Below are positions 22,501 to 32,863 of a stretch of 64,000 nucleotides of DNA, piece after piece. The first letter of the stretch is position 1. Each line of letters begins with the position of its first letter. The notes below the pieces were generated by a model. It searched no databases, was not told where the DNA came from, and saw only the letters and a list, made by a program, of their open reading frames with translations. The translations under genes and the position numbers were made by a program. The stretch comes from Canna indica (Eukaryota; Streptophyta; Magnoliopsida; Zingiberales; Cannaceae): positions 47,200,001 to 47,264,000 of the forward strand of contig CP136895.1 in the NCBI GenBank assembly GCA_034359265.1, read 5' to 3'.

Positions 22501-23214
22501 CAAGCACATCACAACACCACACACGCAGGTATATAAGCATAAACAAGATGTGCTATCAACAGGTAATAAAAGGTATGTCAAGTGCATACCTCATCCTCCA
22601 CCTCCTCCTGCCATACATCACAACCACATACATATATATATGTAGAAATAGGGCTCATAAATCATGAATGATCAACACAAATAACAACTATAAAATGGAA
22701 TTATAGCACTGTAAGAAAGGATGCACATGTATCATAAAAGTAGTGCAAAAAGAAACCCCAACGGTAAATTAATGGACTGGAACAACAGGATAAAATAACT
22801 CATCATAGGAATCACTGGTCTAGGATAAGATTCACCTCATTAACTACTATATCCATGAATCATCTTAGATTGAACCCTAAAATATATAAAATATGAATTT
22901 TCAACTTAGCACGCAAAATGAGGCAACAACCACCTACTATTTTCAAAATCTGAAGGTCTGATGGCGGAACAGACATCGCCAATGAATCTAGAACGTCAAT
23001 TAGGTGAAATTTAATATTTAACATGAATATTTTTGTTAACCTTAAGGCCTCCAAATAATTATTTAGAATAATAGAAGAATTGCCTTGAATTTATTTAATA
23101 AATCACTATTACAAATGAATATAATGGTGATATAATCGATAACTCAGTAATGAAATCTCAGGCCTTCATATAATCAATAACGGTGATATAATCAATAAGT
23201 CAGTAATCAAATCA

Positions 23215-23570
23215 CAGTCTTCCATCTAATATGATGCAATAACAGCCCTCTACTTGACTTGTTGCAATCTCAGCCTTACATCTAACCAGATGCAATCACA
23301 GCCCTCCCTCTACATGATGCAATCACAGCCTTACATCTAATCAGATGTAATCACAGCCCTCCATCTAACCAGATGCAATCACAGCTCTCCATCTACATGA
23401 TGTAATCACAGCCTTACATCTAACCAGATGCAATCACAACCCTTCATCTATATGATGCAATCACAGTCTTACATCTAACCAGATGCAATCATAGCTCTCC
23501 ATCTACATGATGTAATCACAGCCTTACATCTAACTAGATGCAATCTCATCCCTCTATCAACACAAGATCA
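23215..23570. repeat. Minisatellite, about 27-bp unit
   Basis: At least twelve units alternating between the forms ATCTAACCAGATGCAATCAC and ATCTACATGATGCAATCAC, with AGCCCTCC or AGCCTTAC linkers, giving a higher-order period of about 54 bp. It lies inside the predicted LTR intron. Confidence 0.85.
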
Positions 23571-24337
23571 AATCTCTGCCCTTCATCTCAACCAAATTAA
23601 TTCAGCCCTTCATCTCAGCCCTCCATTTTATCTCCCAACCTAGGTCATCTTCATCTCCTCCTCTCCTCCACCTACTGCCGCCGGGCCGCCACCTGCCAGC
23701 AATGTTGGCGCCGATGCCGACACCGCCGCCAGCGCACTGCCGACTCCTTGCCACGTGGCAGCAACGCCACGCCGGGCGCTACTGCCCTCGCAGCGCCTTG
23801 CCGGCGTCGCTGCCGCCGCGATGCCCCGCCGGGCACTGCCTCTCGATGTGGCCGGCGCCGACCGACAGATTGCACATTAAGGAAGAAAAAGGAGAATAGA
23901 AAAAAAAAAAGAATATTTTATTCCCAAAAGGGATAAATAACATGGTTCAATTAAGAAACGACCGATCCGATACGAGAAAATGCGTCAAAAATTGACAAAA
24001 ACCCCCGAGACATGAGAACAGCGACATGAATCAATAATTGGAGAAAAAAAGGTCTAAATCCACTCACCACATGGAGAGAAAATGGAAGAAAAAGATGCGC
24101 AGCATCTTCCCTCGATCAACACCAACGAACTTGCAAAAATTCGGCTCCAACGGCTCCTCCTCCTCGGCGGTGCCCTCTCTCTCCTCTCTCCTTTGGCTTG
24201 GGTAGCGTGCGGCTAAAATCCCCGGCCACACACCATAGAGTCTAATACCTTTCTGAATGGCGGAGAGGCTCGGATAGGAGCCGGATTGCGGGCTTGGCTC
24301 GGAAGGTTGGATGGTTAATTACCAACCTGTGTTTAAA

Positions 24338-24715
24338 TGAATAAGTTCGGATGGGCGAATCTCGATTATTCCTGCGTGATCTCTTTGGAACAAGTTTGGA
24401 TGGGCAAATCCCGATTGTTCCTATGTTTTCTCGTGGAACAAGTTCGGACGGACAAATCCCGATTGTTCCCGAGTTTCTTTAAGGAATAAGTTCCGACGGG
24501 AAAATATCGATTATTCCTATGATATCTTAAAGGAATAAGTTCGGACGGTCAAATCCTGATTATTCCTGTGATATCTTAAAGGGACAAGTTCGAACGGGGG
24601 AATCTCGATTGTTCCTTCGCGTCTCGTGGAGCAAGTTCGGACAGGCAAATCCCGATTACTCCCGAGTTTCTTTGTTATAGGATAAGTTCAGATGGGCCAA
24701 TCCTGATTATCCTAG
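24338..24715 (+). repeat. Hairpin-unit array, eight units
   Basis: Units start near 24338, 24389, 24436, 24482, 24531, 24580, 24630 and 24679. Arms: GAATAA/TTATTC, GGAACAA/TTGTTCC (twice), GGAATAA/TTATTCC (twice), GGGACAA/TTGTTCC (G-U), GGAGCAA/TTACTCC (one mismatch), GGATAA/TTATCC. Confidence 0.85.
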
Positions 24716-25243
24716 TAACCCTTGAGTATGATTTGTTGACTTAGGACATAGTAGGCTTAGGCCTGTTATACTTCATTGCTAGAGTGTTGGTTGCCTACGA
24801 GCATGTGGTGGACAGATGACCTGATAGCTAGTCACACTCCTTGTGACTTTATTCCTGTTTGAGACATGTGTTTTATCATATTGTAATATGCTAGATATTA
24901 ACTTTTATTCTTATTTGTGTGATTGTTAGCCTAGCGGACTAGTTCGAAGTCGAGTCGAGTCGAGTCGACTCATGGTCCAGTGTGAGCTTGCGAGCTTGGG
25001 TAAGTAGGAATTTGAATTATGTAGTTTCTTTTCTTGGTTCGGTAAATTTATTTAATTGTTATGTTGCGTGTGCATGATTATTAAATTATGTCGCATATGG
25101 GTGTGCATGTGTTGGTTGCTTATGTGGAGCATGGGGTTAGAATGGGTTTAATTAAGTTTAGTTGGGTTAGTGGGTTCGGATTCGGCTCGAGGCGGATGCG
25201 GGTTTGCTAATAGGGTTGGTGGAATTAGGTTTGAGGAGGGGAG

Positions 25244-25250
25244 TATAAAA
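25244..25250 (+). promoter_or_regulatory. TATA box of the gypsy LTR
   Basis: TATAAAA followed by a run of C. The same GTATAAAAC-CCC arrangement occurs at 14389, and weaker forms at 20170, 40604 and 48319, always about 300-350 bp after the LTR start. Confidence 0.6.
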
Positions 25251-25555
25251 CCCCCTCCCCTTTGGCTTGTGGCTCCCAATTGGAGCTGCACAAGTCTTGA
25301 GAGAGGACAGGAGCCGCCGAGCAGGAGCCAAGCTGCCCCTCCCCATCTCTCTCCCTTGGAGCCGCCAAGCCAGAAGCCAGTCGTTGAGCCTCTTTCCCCC
25401 TCTCTTCCTTTTTCTCTCTCTTTCCCTTCTCCTTGGAGCCAAGCCGACGGCTTGGTTGAAGCCGGTGCCCCCTTGAGCCTTGGAGCCGAGTGTTTGGGGC
25501 CAGATCCGGAGGCCGCCGATCAGAAGTTTCTCATCTAAACTTTCTTCCCTATCGG

Positions 25556-27378
25556 GTGAGTGGTTTTACCGCTTTTTTCTCGGGTTTTCTCTCATTTTCT
25601 TGAGCCGTTCGTGGAGATTGAGAGTTCTTGTCAAATCTTCCATCGTTTCTTGAAGTTTCTCATTGTTTTACGTGTTGCCTTGAAGAAGGAGGCCCGAACC
25701 CCCTCCTCCCCCCCCCTATGGGGCTTGGTAGCCCTAGGATGACCCTAGGGGTGCTCGGCCAAGGTGGAGAAAAGGGTACCCTCCACGTGTTCGACAAAAT
25801 GCCTATGAGAAATATTTGATATGTTCTTGAAAATCTAGGCTTGGATTGACCTTCTTAGTTAAATTCCTTTGATGTCAATGCATGAGGTCTGTTTAAATAT
25901 GAAATTTTCAGTTCATGAATCTATGTTTGCATGTATAAAGGTTAATCTTGGTGCCATGGATGGATTCTTGATTTAAAGAATGAGTCTTGTTCCTATGATG
26001 ATATGGATGCATGTTAGTTCTTGATTAGTAAATTATGAAACTTGTTCTGTATGATGTATTTGAGGTTGTGAATCTGTGATGACAGTAATTAAGGATTTAT
26101 ATTATGTAAATTTCGGATTTACTTCCATGTCATGCTGAAAAATCAATCTTGTTGGAAATTCATGCTGAATTGTTAGATTCTGGGCTGATTTTGAATTCTC
26201 TGTTGAGATGAGAATAGTTCTCTGAACATAGTCATGTAACCTATTGTTTTGACTAGAAAATATAGTTTAAAAACATAGGACATAATCTGGAAACCATATT
26301 CGGGTTAGATACACCAGTTTGGGGCTCAACAGTAAACTGAGAATAAAAACCTAAAATAAAACCCAAATTTTGGTGATGATAAATTTTAATTGCATAATTA
26401 AAATGCAAGGGGCTGTATAATCTGTTATTAACCAACAAATAAATGTTATGCATGAAATAAAACCTCACGGGTTTATGACATTACGGGTCTAGGAGTTGGG
26501 ATTGGGCATTGGGCGTTGTGGAGTTTTCCCAATAGAGACATCCCTAAGACACCGTAGGAGACACTTGACATAGGTCATGTTGTATCATATCTTATTGAAT
26601 GGCGGAGAGGCTTGGTTAGAAGCCAGATTACGGGCTAGGCCCGGAAGGTTGGATGGCTAATTCCCAACCTGTGGAACAAGTTCAGATGGGCAAATTTAGA
26701 TTGTTCCTGCGTATCTTGTGGAACAAGTTCGGACGGACAAATCCCGATTGTTCCCAAGATTCTATATTTAAAGAAATAAGTTCGGATGCGTATTTAAGTT
26801 TGAATGGGCGAATCCCGATTATTCCTGCGTTATCCTTTTGGAACATGTTCGGATGGGCAAATCCTGATTGTTCCTGTGTGGCCTCATGGAATAAGTTCAG
26901 ACGGGCAAATCTCGATTATTCCCGAGTTGCTTTTAAGGAATAAGTTCGGACGGGTAAATTCCAATTATTCCTGTGATATCTTAAAGGGTCAAGTTCGGAT
27001 GGGCGAATCCCGATTGCTCCTTCGCATCTCGTGGAGTAAGTTCAGACGGGAAAATCCTGATTGCTCCCGAGTTTCTTGGTTATAGGATAAGTTCGGATGG
27101 GCCAATCCCGATTATCCTACTAACCCTTGTATATGTCTTGTTGCCTTATGGCATGGTAGGCTTAGGTCTGTTGTACTTCACCGATGGGGTGTTGGATGCA
27201 TTCGGGCATGTGGTGGCCAGATGGCCTATTAGCTAGTCACTCCCTTGTGACCTTTCCTGCTTGAGGCAAGTGTTTGCATTATGCTATATATTTGTATTTG
27301 GTTTCTCGTGGGGTTGGTAGATACGCTCACTGAGTTCTTTTAAACTCACCCGTTGTCATTTGTTTTTGTTTTGCAAAG
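25556..27378 (+). other. Predicted LTR-internal intron (acceptor decayed)
   Basis: Donor-like GG/GTGAGTGG at 25556; the acceptor position reads TTTTGCAAAG, one base from TTTTGCAGAG. About 1.8 kb and contains the hairpin array. Confidence 0.45.
26672..27115 (+). repeat. Hairpin-unit array, nine units
   Basis: Units start near 26672, 26720, 26773, 26798, 26840, 26888, 26936, 26985-27033 and 27084. Most arms pair: GGAACAA/TTGTTCC, GGAATAA/TTATTCC, GGATAA/TTATCC; the unit near 26773 is cut short and fused to the next. Confidence 0.8.
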
Positions 27379-28302
27379 CCTGACCTGTGAGGTGGGCTGG
27401 AGCACTTGGCACGGTTGGAGGGCAGAGGAGCTACATTGATCTCATAGCAGTCCTAGTTAGGGGTCATAGTCGAGTCTGTAGTAGTTTTGTCATGCACTTG
27501 TAATTTGGTGTTTTGGAGTTGTAGTCCCGTGGGGACATTCATGTCTTTGATTCAGATTTTATTTGTTAAAAGAACTGTTGCTCTTTGATTTATTTTTCTT
27601 TTCGCACTTGAACTTTTGATAAAAACTTTACTGCTTATATGAAATCTAGTTTGGTTTTTCTTTTGAAATAAAACTCGTTACATTGTTTCCTCTATGTTTA
27701 TTTATTGAGTTGGCATGTGCATGGTTTAGGCTGCATGGTATAAGCACGTATTCCCTGGCCAGTCACGTGACCCTGAGTTGGGGCGTGACACATATGTTAT
27801 ATCTCTGTGTTTGGTTTCTCGTGGGGGTTGGTAGAACCTCTCACTGAGTTCTTTTGAACTCACCTGATGTCATTTTTGTTATTTTTGCAGAGCCTAACCG
27901 GTGGAGTGGGCTGGAGCACTTGGCGCGATTGGAGGGCAGATGAGTCACATTGATCTCATAGCAGTCCTAGTTAGGGGTCGTAGTCGAGTCTTTGGTAGTT
28001 AGTCATGAACCTGTGTTTTCGTATTTTGGAGTTGTAGTGCCTTGGGTACATTCATGTCTTTTATTTCAAATTTCATTTGTAAATGAACCATCGAACTTTG
28101 ATTTATTATTTTCGCACTTTACTGTTTTGCTAAACTTGCTTCTAATGAAATCTGATTTGCTTTTATGTTCATTGAAAATAAAACTCGTTACATTCTTTCC
28201 GCTATGTTTTATAATTATGAGTTGGCATATTTATGGGTTAGGCTGCGGGGTATAGGCATGTATACCCTGACCAATCATGTGATCCTGAGTTGGGGCGTGA
28301 CA

Positions 28303-29412
28303 CAAAAATTTTCGTCAATAATATGATTTTATATGGATTTAAGAGTTTGATTTTTGTAAACTTGAAGTATACTTTGACCTAAGTCAACAAAGTGATTTAG
28401 AAATCTCATTTTCAACCCAAACTTGACTCACATACTTAGATTCACTCATGTTCGATGTCCAAGTGTCTAAGTTAGAGAAAACATGAGTAGATAGCAAAAT
28501 TTGATACTTAGCCATTTTCATATTTTCATGCTCATTTCGAATGAAATCGTGCTAAGTGCATATTTTGATCAAACGATACTATTTTCACTTCAAACTTGAT
28601 ATACATGCTTTAGATGACCATATCTTTGTATCTGAAAAGTTTGAGTGAAATTTGGAAACGTTTGGAAGAATTCCAAGTATTTACGAAAATGCCACCAGAA
28701 CTTAGTGAATTTTTAAAAAATACAGTAAAATAATTTTTGGTTGATTCTTAAATCTACATCTTCCTTGGAATATCTAGTTTATGGCATAAAAATTTCAAAA
28801 ATCCTGAGTATAAATATGATTTGTTATGAATTTTTGAAATTGAATATTAACACTTTAAATTAAGTATCGTTCTTTCCAAGTGCTCATTTCTCGATACTTT
28901 GGATTTTCGTCAAAATCTTCGAATGAGACTTCATTTATGATGTTAGATTCATGTTTGGTATCGTTCTACTCATGTGATGAGAAAAATCATTTCTAAAATG
29001 ATTTTTGACTCCTTGATCGATACACGAAAATATCAATACTTAAACCTATACATGATTTCTAGACTTCGAATGTATTTATCATCTAATGCTATAATGTATG
29101 ATTTAGTCTCATATTAGATATTTAATTTTCATCCCTTTAGTTGAGATTTTCATGTTTTATGAAAAATAATTTTAGAGTCTCAACTTTGACTATAGGTTGA
29201 CATTTCTTGCCCTTTTTGATTGATGTCAAAAGGGGGAGAAAAATATAAGTAAAAGAAAAGAAAATATAGGAAAAACCATGCATATAGATAGGGGGAGTTT
29301 ATTTTCATAGATATGCATGTTGATAGGGGGAGAAATCCCATGAATGATTTCCTTGATTCTTTATTGGAAATATTTTCTTAAGGTTGTTTGTCATCATCAA
29401 AAAGGGGGAGAT
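28303..29412 (+). mobile_element. Sirevirus-like element, internal non-coding region (right part) with multiple PPTs
   Basis: Continues the element of 18541-19892, including two more of the degenerate repeat units (about 28377 and 28562). Near its end, AAAGGGGGAGA-type polypurine tracts occur at 29229, 29290, 29325 and finally at 29401 directly before the LTR. Multiple PPTs upstream of the 3' LTR are a described trait of Sireviruses. Confidence 0.75.
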
Positions 29413-30462
29413 TGTTGGCCTAACGTTTTCAACCTTGGTCTTAATCTCAGTTTTGATGATAACAAACATGGAACTAATGTTTCATTGAAAAATACTTTTA
29501 GGTTCCATGTCGGTTAGCGCACGACGTCCGCGATCGGAAAAATCAGAGAAATCGGCAAGGATGCTCGTCGACCCTCGAAATTCTTTGAGAAGTTAAAGTT
29601 TAGGTCTAGAGTGTCTAGTGTGTGTTGTAAATCCTCATGATGATGCATAAGAACCCAAAAACAAAACCCGAACCCTGAAACATGAAAAACTGGAAATTTG
29701 AAAATGGCCCTGGAATTCACTAACCCTAGGGAGCTCCTTGGAGGACTATATGACATAGACATTTTCTTGGCACCAAAAGTGCCGATAATTGTTCCTTAGG
29801 TAAAAACTAGATAATGAGATATTTTTAAGAATTTTTTGGAAGCCTTTAGCCTACCCATATTTGACCCGAAAGATTAGAAAATTTTCGTGTAAACCTAGAG
29901 TGCTAGGAAGATTAGAATATTTATTGCTCCATTTAGTGTTGTATTTTCTTGTTATTTCATTGTATTTGAGTTTGTGTAAACCTAGAGTGCTAGGTTGATT
30001 GAGTAAGTGGTTGCTTTGGTGTTAAAGCTTAAATCCACCATTGTAAACTTAGTTTACTAGGATTAGTTGAGTTGTCCCTTAGGTTAAGGATGGAGAGTGC
30101 TCTCAGTAGGAAGGCGGAATACTTCCGGGTGTGAAAGTGCCTTCGGTTAGAGAGCGGAGACTTTCCGGTGTAAAGTCATCTTTGTATGGGAAATGATATA
30201 ATCTAGTAAATCTAGTTTGGAAATCCCGAGCCGGGTGCTTAGGTAGTGGAGTAGGCATTGGGGCCGAACCACTATAAATAATTATGTTAGCATTGTTTAC
30301 CTTGTGTTTCTTATTGCTTGTTTTTTATATCTTGTTTCCGCTTACTACTCGATTTGTGAATTGTCTCATTAATTAAGTAAATGATTAAAACTGAAATTAG
30401 GCAAAAAGATTTAGATAACACACTATTCACCCTCCCCCCTCTAGTATGACCATTTCACAACA
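29413..30462 (+). mobile_element. Sirevirus-like copia 3' LTR
   Basis: TGTTGGCC...TTTCACAACA, 1050 bp, preceded by its PPT. Shorter than the 1522-bp copy at 31274: the palindrome-rich central part is missing. It contains the block GGAGAGTGCTCTCAGTAGG and near its end ACACACTATTCACCCTCC, shared with all the other copies. Confidence 0.85.
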
Positions 30463-31273
30463 CTTAGGATTTCAACCTAATCCACTAGATGTAGAGTTCT
30501 TTTACAATGAGGATTTTTCACCGAAAAGTCTTCGCTCTCACACCGAAGGCACTTCCACACCTGAAAGTCTCTGCCTTCATACCAAGAGCACTTTCCCACC
30601 TCACTCTCCCTAAGGACACTCTAATCCTAGATTACACCGGTGGAATTATTCCTCAACACCAAGGCAACCACCACACTCAATCAACCTAGCACCCTTGGTT
30701 TACACACTTGAAATACAATAAATAAACACAAAAATACAATAACAAATTGAGCAATAATCAAAACAATAATACACTTAGCTCCAAATAGCAAATCCTAGAT
30801 CCTCTTGATGCCTTGATGATGAATCAATTAAAGCTCAAAGGCAAGATCGAGATTGTAAGGATCAAAGCTAGGTTTACAAAGAATATCTCAATAATAAAGG
30901 CTTAGTATAGGATCATATGATGACTTAATAGGTTCCATAGATGCATAGGAAGGCTCTAGAGGGTCTTAAATAGGCATAACACAAGATGGAGGTCAGGCTT
31001 AACAGAAATAAATAACTATTTTTCGAGTCGTTAGCCCGCCGATCGATCGTCAGTCGATGGTTGATCGATGGTTGGTCGACTGCTCGTGCGACCGGTCATC
31101 GACCGCTAGGCTTCTATCAATTTCTAGCCTCTAGCGGTCGGTAGGCGGTCGATAGTCCGCAAGTTAATTTTTTGTCGTTTGGGTTTCTATTTTTGGGTTT
31201 TCATGTTTTGAGATTCGGGTTTGGTTTTTGGGTTCATTGCATTTTGAACCTAAACCTAAACCTTAAAGAGGAT
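30463..31273 (-). mobile_element. Sirevirus-like copia LTR fragment, minus strand
   Basis: Inverse of the LTRs on both sides: CACCGAAAAGTCTTCGCTCTC and ACTTCCACACC are the reverse of the block at 32440-32510 in the next LTR. A palindrome cluster lies at 31035-31160. Neither LTR end is complete. Confidence 0.75.
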
Positions 31274-31617
31274 TGTTGGCTTTAGGTTTTCAACCTTGGT
31301 CTTAATCTCTTAATCTCGGTTTTGATGATAACAAACATGGAACTAATATTTTGTTGAGAATATCTTTCAGGTTCCATATCAATTAGCATTCGATGTCCTC
31401 GATCGGATAAATTGGAAGAAATCGGAAAATCGGAAGGACATTGATCGTCGTGCTCGGGTTCGTTGCGAAATTTCTCGAAGATCAACATGAGCACCAAAGT
31501 CGTCTTGGACGAGCTCAAAGATCACATGAAAGCTCTCCAAGTTGATGGTCGTTGACAGCCGGAACCCGAAAACAAAGCGCGGAAGAAAATCGGCTGAAAA
31601 ATAAATTTCAGCCTAGG

Positions 31618-31966
31618 TTCGATCGACCGGGCGGTCGACCGAATAGGGTAAAGAAATTGACAGTAGCCAATTCGGTCGACCGGTCGGTCGACCGAACACT
31701 ACCAAAAACTGGCAGTGGCTACTTTGGTCGATCGATCGATTGACCGTCAGAGGCCAAATAGAGGTAGTACCTCGAGCAGTCGACCGATCAGTCGACTGAA
31801 TTGAGGGTCGCACGATTGCACATCTCTGCTTCCCTTGCATCGGTCGATCGATGGGTCGACCGATTTGAGGGAACGCGATCTCGCATCTGGCGATTGACCC
31901 ATCGGTCGACCGACCAGAGAGAAAAGGGCAGCGGTTGAATGAGCAGTCGATCGGTCGGTCGACCAA
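31618..31966. repeat. Array of seven TCGGTCGACCGA-type palindromes
   Basis: Clusters start at 31618, 31671, 31723, 31775, 31839, 31890 and 31943, mostly 51-53 bp apart. Each is about 25 bp and holds two adjacent palindromes such as TCGGTCGACCGG + TCGGTCGACCGA. The array ends about 30 bp before the TATA box, in the upstream promoter region of the LTR. Confidence 0.9.
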
Positions 31967-31996
31967 CTATCCGTTGAGCTACCGTTTCTTCAGGAG

Positions 31997-32004
31997 GGTA
32001 TAAA
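31997..32004 (+). promoter_or_regulatory. TATA box of the copia LTR
   Basis: TATAAATA directly after the palindrome array. Equivalent TATTTATA/TATAAAT sequences occur in the other copies (for example minus strand near 54968). Confidence 0.65.
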
Positions 32005-32795
32005 TACACCCTCATATAACTCATTTAACTTCCTTCCTTGACTTCTACAGATTTCATTGAGCAATTAAAAGGAAGTTTTAAGCCTTCCAAAAAGATTAGT
32101 GCTTGCGCTCAATTCTTCCGGCGACAACTTCTTCAAGCGCACACTCTGCCTCAACTCGAGAATTGATTCGAGCTCTATGACTCAGTGAGTTGGAGGATCC
32201 AAGGCTTGGAAAAGAACGCTAATTCTTGGTTTAATTTCTAAGCTCTTTTTGTTATAATTTTTACCTGTTATTTGAACATTGTTTGATTTGGGTTTGTACG
32301 AAGACCGGGTGTTTGGTCTTGTGTGTGAAAGTGGTTACCTTAGTAAAAAGGTGTAAAGTCACTTGTGTAAACTTAGTTGTTACTAGGATTAGTTCTAGTT
32401 GTCCCTTAGGGTTGAGATGGGAAAGTGCTCTCGGTAGGAAGGTCGGATACTTCCGGGTGTGGAAGTGCCTTCGGTTTGAGAGCGGAGACTTTCCGATGAA
32501 AAGTCCTCTGTGTAAGGGAAACTAATTAATCTAGTAAATCTTAGTTTGGAAATCCTAAGCGGGGTCCTTAGGTAGTGGAGTAGGCATTGGGACTGAACTA
32601 CTATAAATCTTGTGTTTGCATTGATTTATTGTTTGTATTTATTGCTTTACTATTTATCGCTTCCGCATCAAATCATTCAATCGTGTTTAGCCTAACTAAT
32701 CAAAGAAACGATTAAAATCGAATTTAGGCTAATTAATTAGTAAACACACTATTCATCCCCCCCACCCACCCTCTAGTGTTGTCATTTCGCTTTCA

Positions 32796-32810
32796 ATTGG
32801 TATCAGAGCG
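32796..32810 (+). other. Primer-binding site (tRNA-Met type)
   Basis: ATTGGTATCAGAGCG immediately after the LTR; TGGTATCAGAGC is an exact complement of the initiator tRNA-Met 3' end. Confidence 0.95.
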
Positions 32811-32863
32811 GGTCATGGATTGAGATTTCACCATCTCGTCTATATCTTGCCTCGATCCAAAAA

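Larger units (their letters stand above)
21817..24067 (-). other. Predicted LTR-internal intron
   Basis: Minus strand: TG/GTGAGTGG at 24067 to TTTTGCAG at 21817, about 2.25 kb, spanning both minisatellites. Same donor and acceptor sequences as in other gypsy LTRs. Confidence 0.5.
21430..24247 (-). mobile_element. Gypsy LTR, minus strand, nested, with minisatellites
   Basis: On the plus strand it opens TATCACACCCCAAATCCGG, a decayed TGTCACGCCCC end, and closes near TCTAATA (about 24247). It has the minus-strand donor-like GTGAGTGG (24067) and acceptor TTTTGCAG (21817), a GC-rich leader at 23650-23870, and two minisatellites of its own. It carries no internal region, so it is probably a solo LTR, but flanks ATGAC and CCTTT do not match and about 130 bp of the host LTR is missing at the junction. 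Confidence 0.7.
24882..27790 (+). mobile_element. Gypsy solo LTR with TSD CATAT
   Basis: 2909 bp, TGTAATATGC...GGGGCGTGACA, flanked by CATAT at 24877-24881 and 27791-27795; the host LTR resumes exactly after the second copy. It holds the full leader layout: TATAAAA (25244-25250), donor-like GTGAGTGG (25556), nine hairpin units (26672-27115), the GAGTTC hairpin (about 27335) and a decayed acceptor TTTTGCAAAG (27378). No PBS or internal region. Confidence 0.93.
19893..28302 (+). mobile_element. Gypsy LTR, plus strand, split in three by two nested LTRs
   Basis: The parts that belong to it are 19893-21429, about 24254-24881 and 27796-28302. Its first 60 or so bases are missing: it starts inside the block that follows the LTR start elsewhere (GTCGACTCATGGTC). 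It ends TGGGGCGTGACA at 28302. It has TATAA at about 20170, a C18 run at 20175-20192, a donor-like GTGAGTGG at 20510, eight hairpin units (24338-24715) and acceptor TTTTTGCAG at 27890. It interrupts the Sirevirus-like element. Confidence 0.8.
31274..32795 (+). mobile_element. Sirevirus-like copia 5' LTR
   Basis: 1522 bp, TGTTGGCTTTAGG...CGCTTTCA, followed at once by a PBS. It has seven palindrome clusters at 31618-31966, then GGAGGGTATAAATACACCC (TATA box near 31997) and the transcribed part. It is the 5' LTR of the gag-only element that follows; its 3' LTR is missing. Confidence 0.88.

Noticed and set aside
22263..22667. ORF of 134 codons with repeated peptide
   Set aside because: Follows a 55-bp tandem repeat within an LTR; no known domain.
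24338..24715. Regularly spaced palindromic repeats that look like a CRISPR array
   Set aside because: Plant nuclear DNA, no cas genes, and the text between the conserved parts is itself part of each hairpin and not unique spacers. The array lies in an LTR.
19886..28307. Possible TSD of the outer gypsy LTR (GACAC/CAAAA)
   Set aside because: The flanks do not match, and the LTR start is missing, so no TSD can be claimed.
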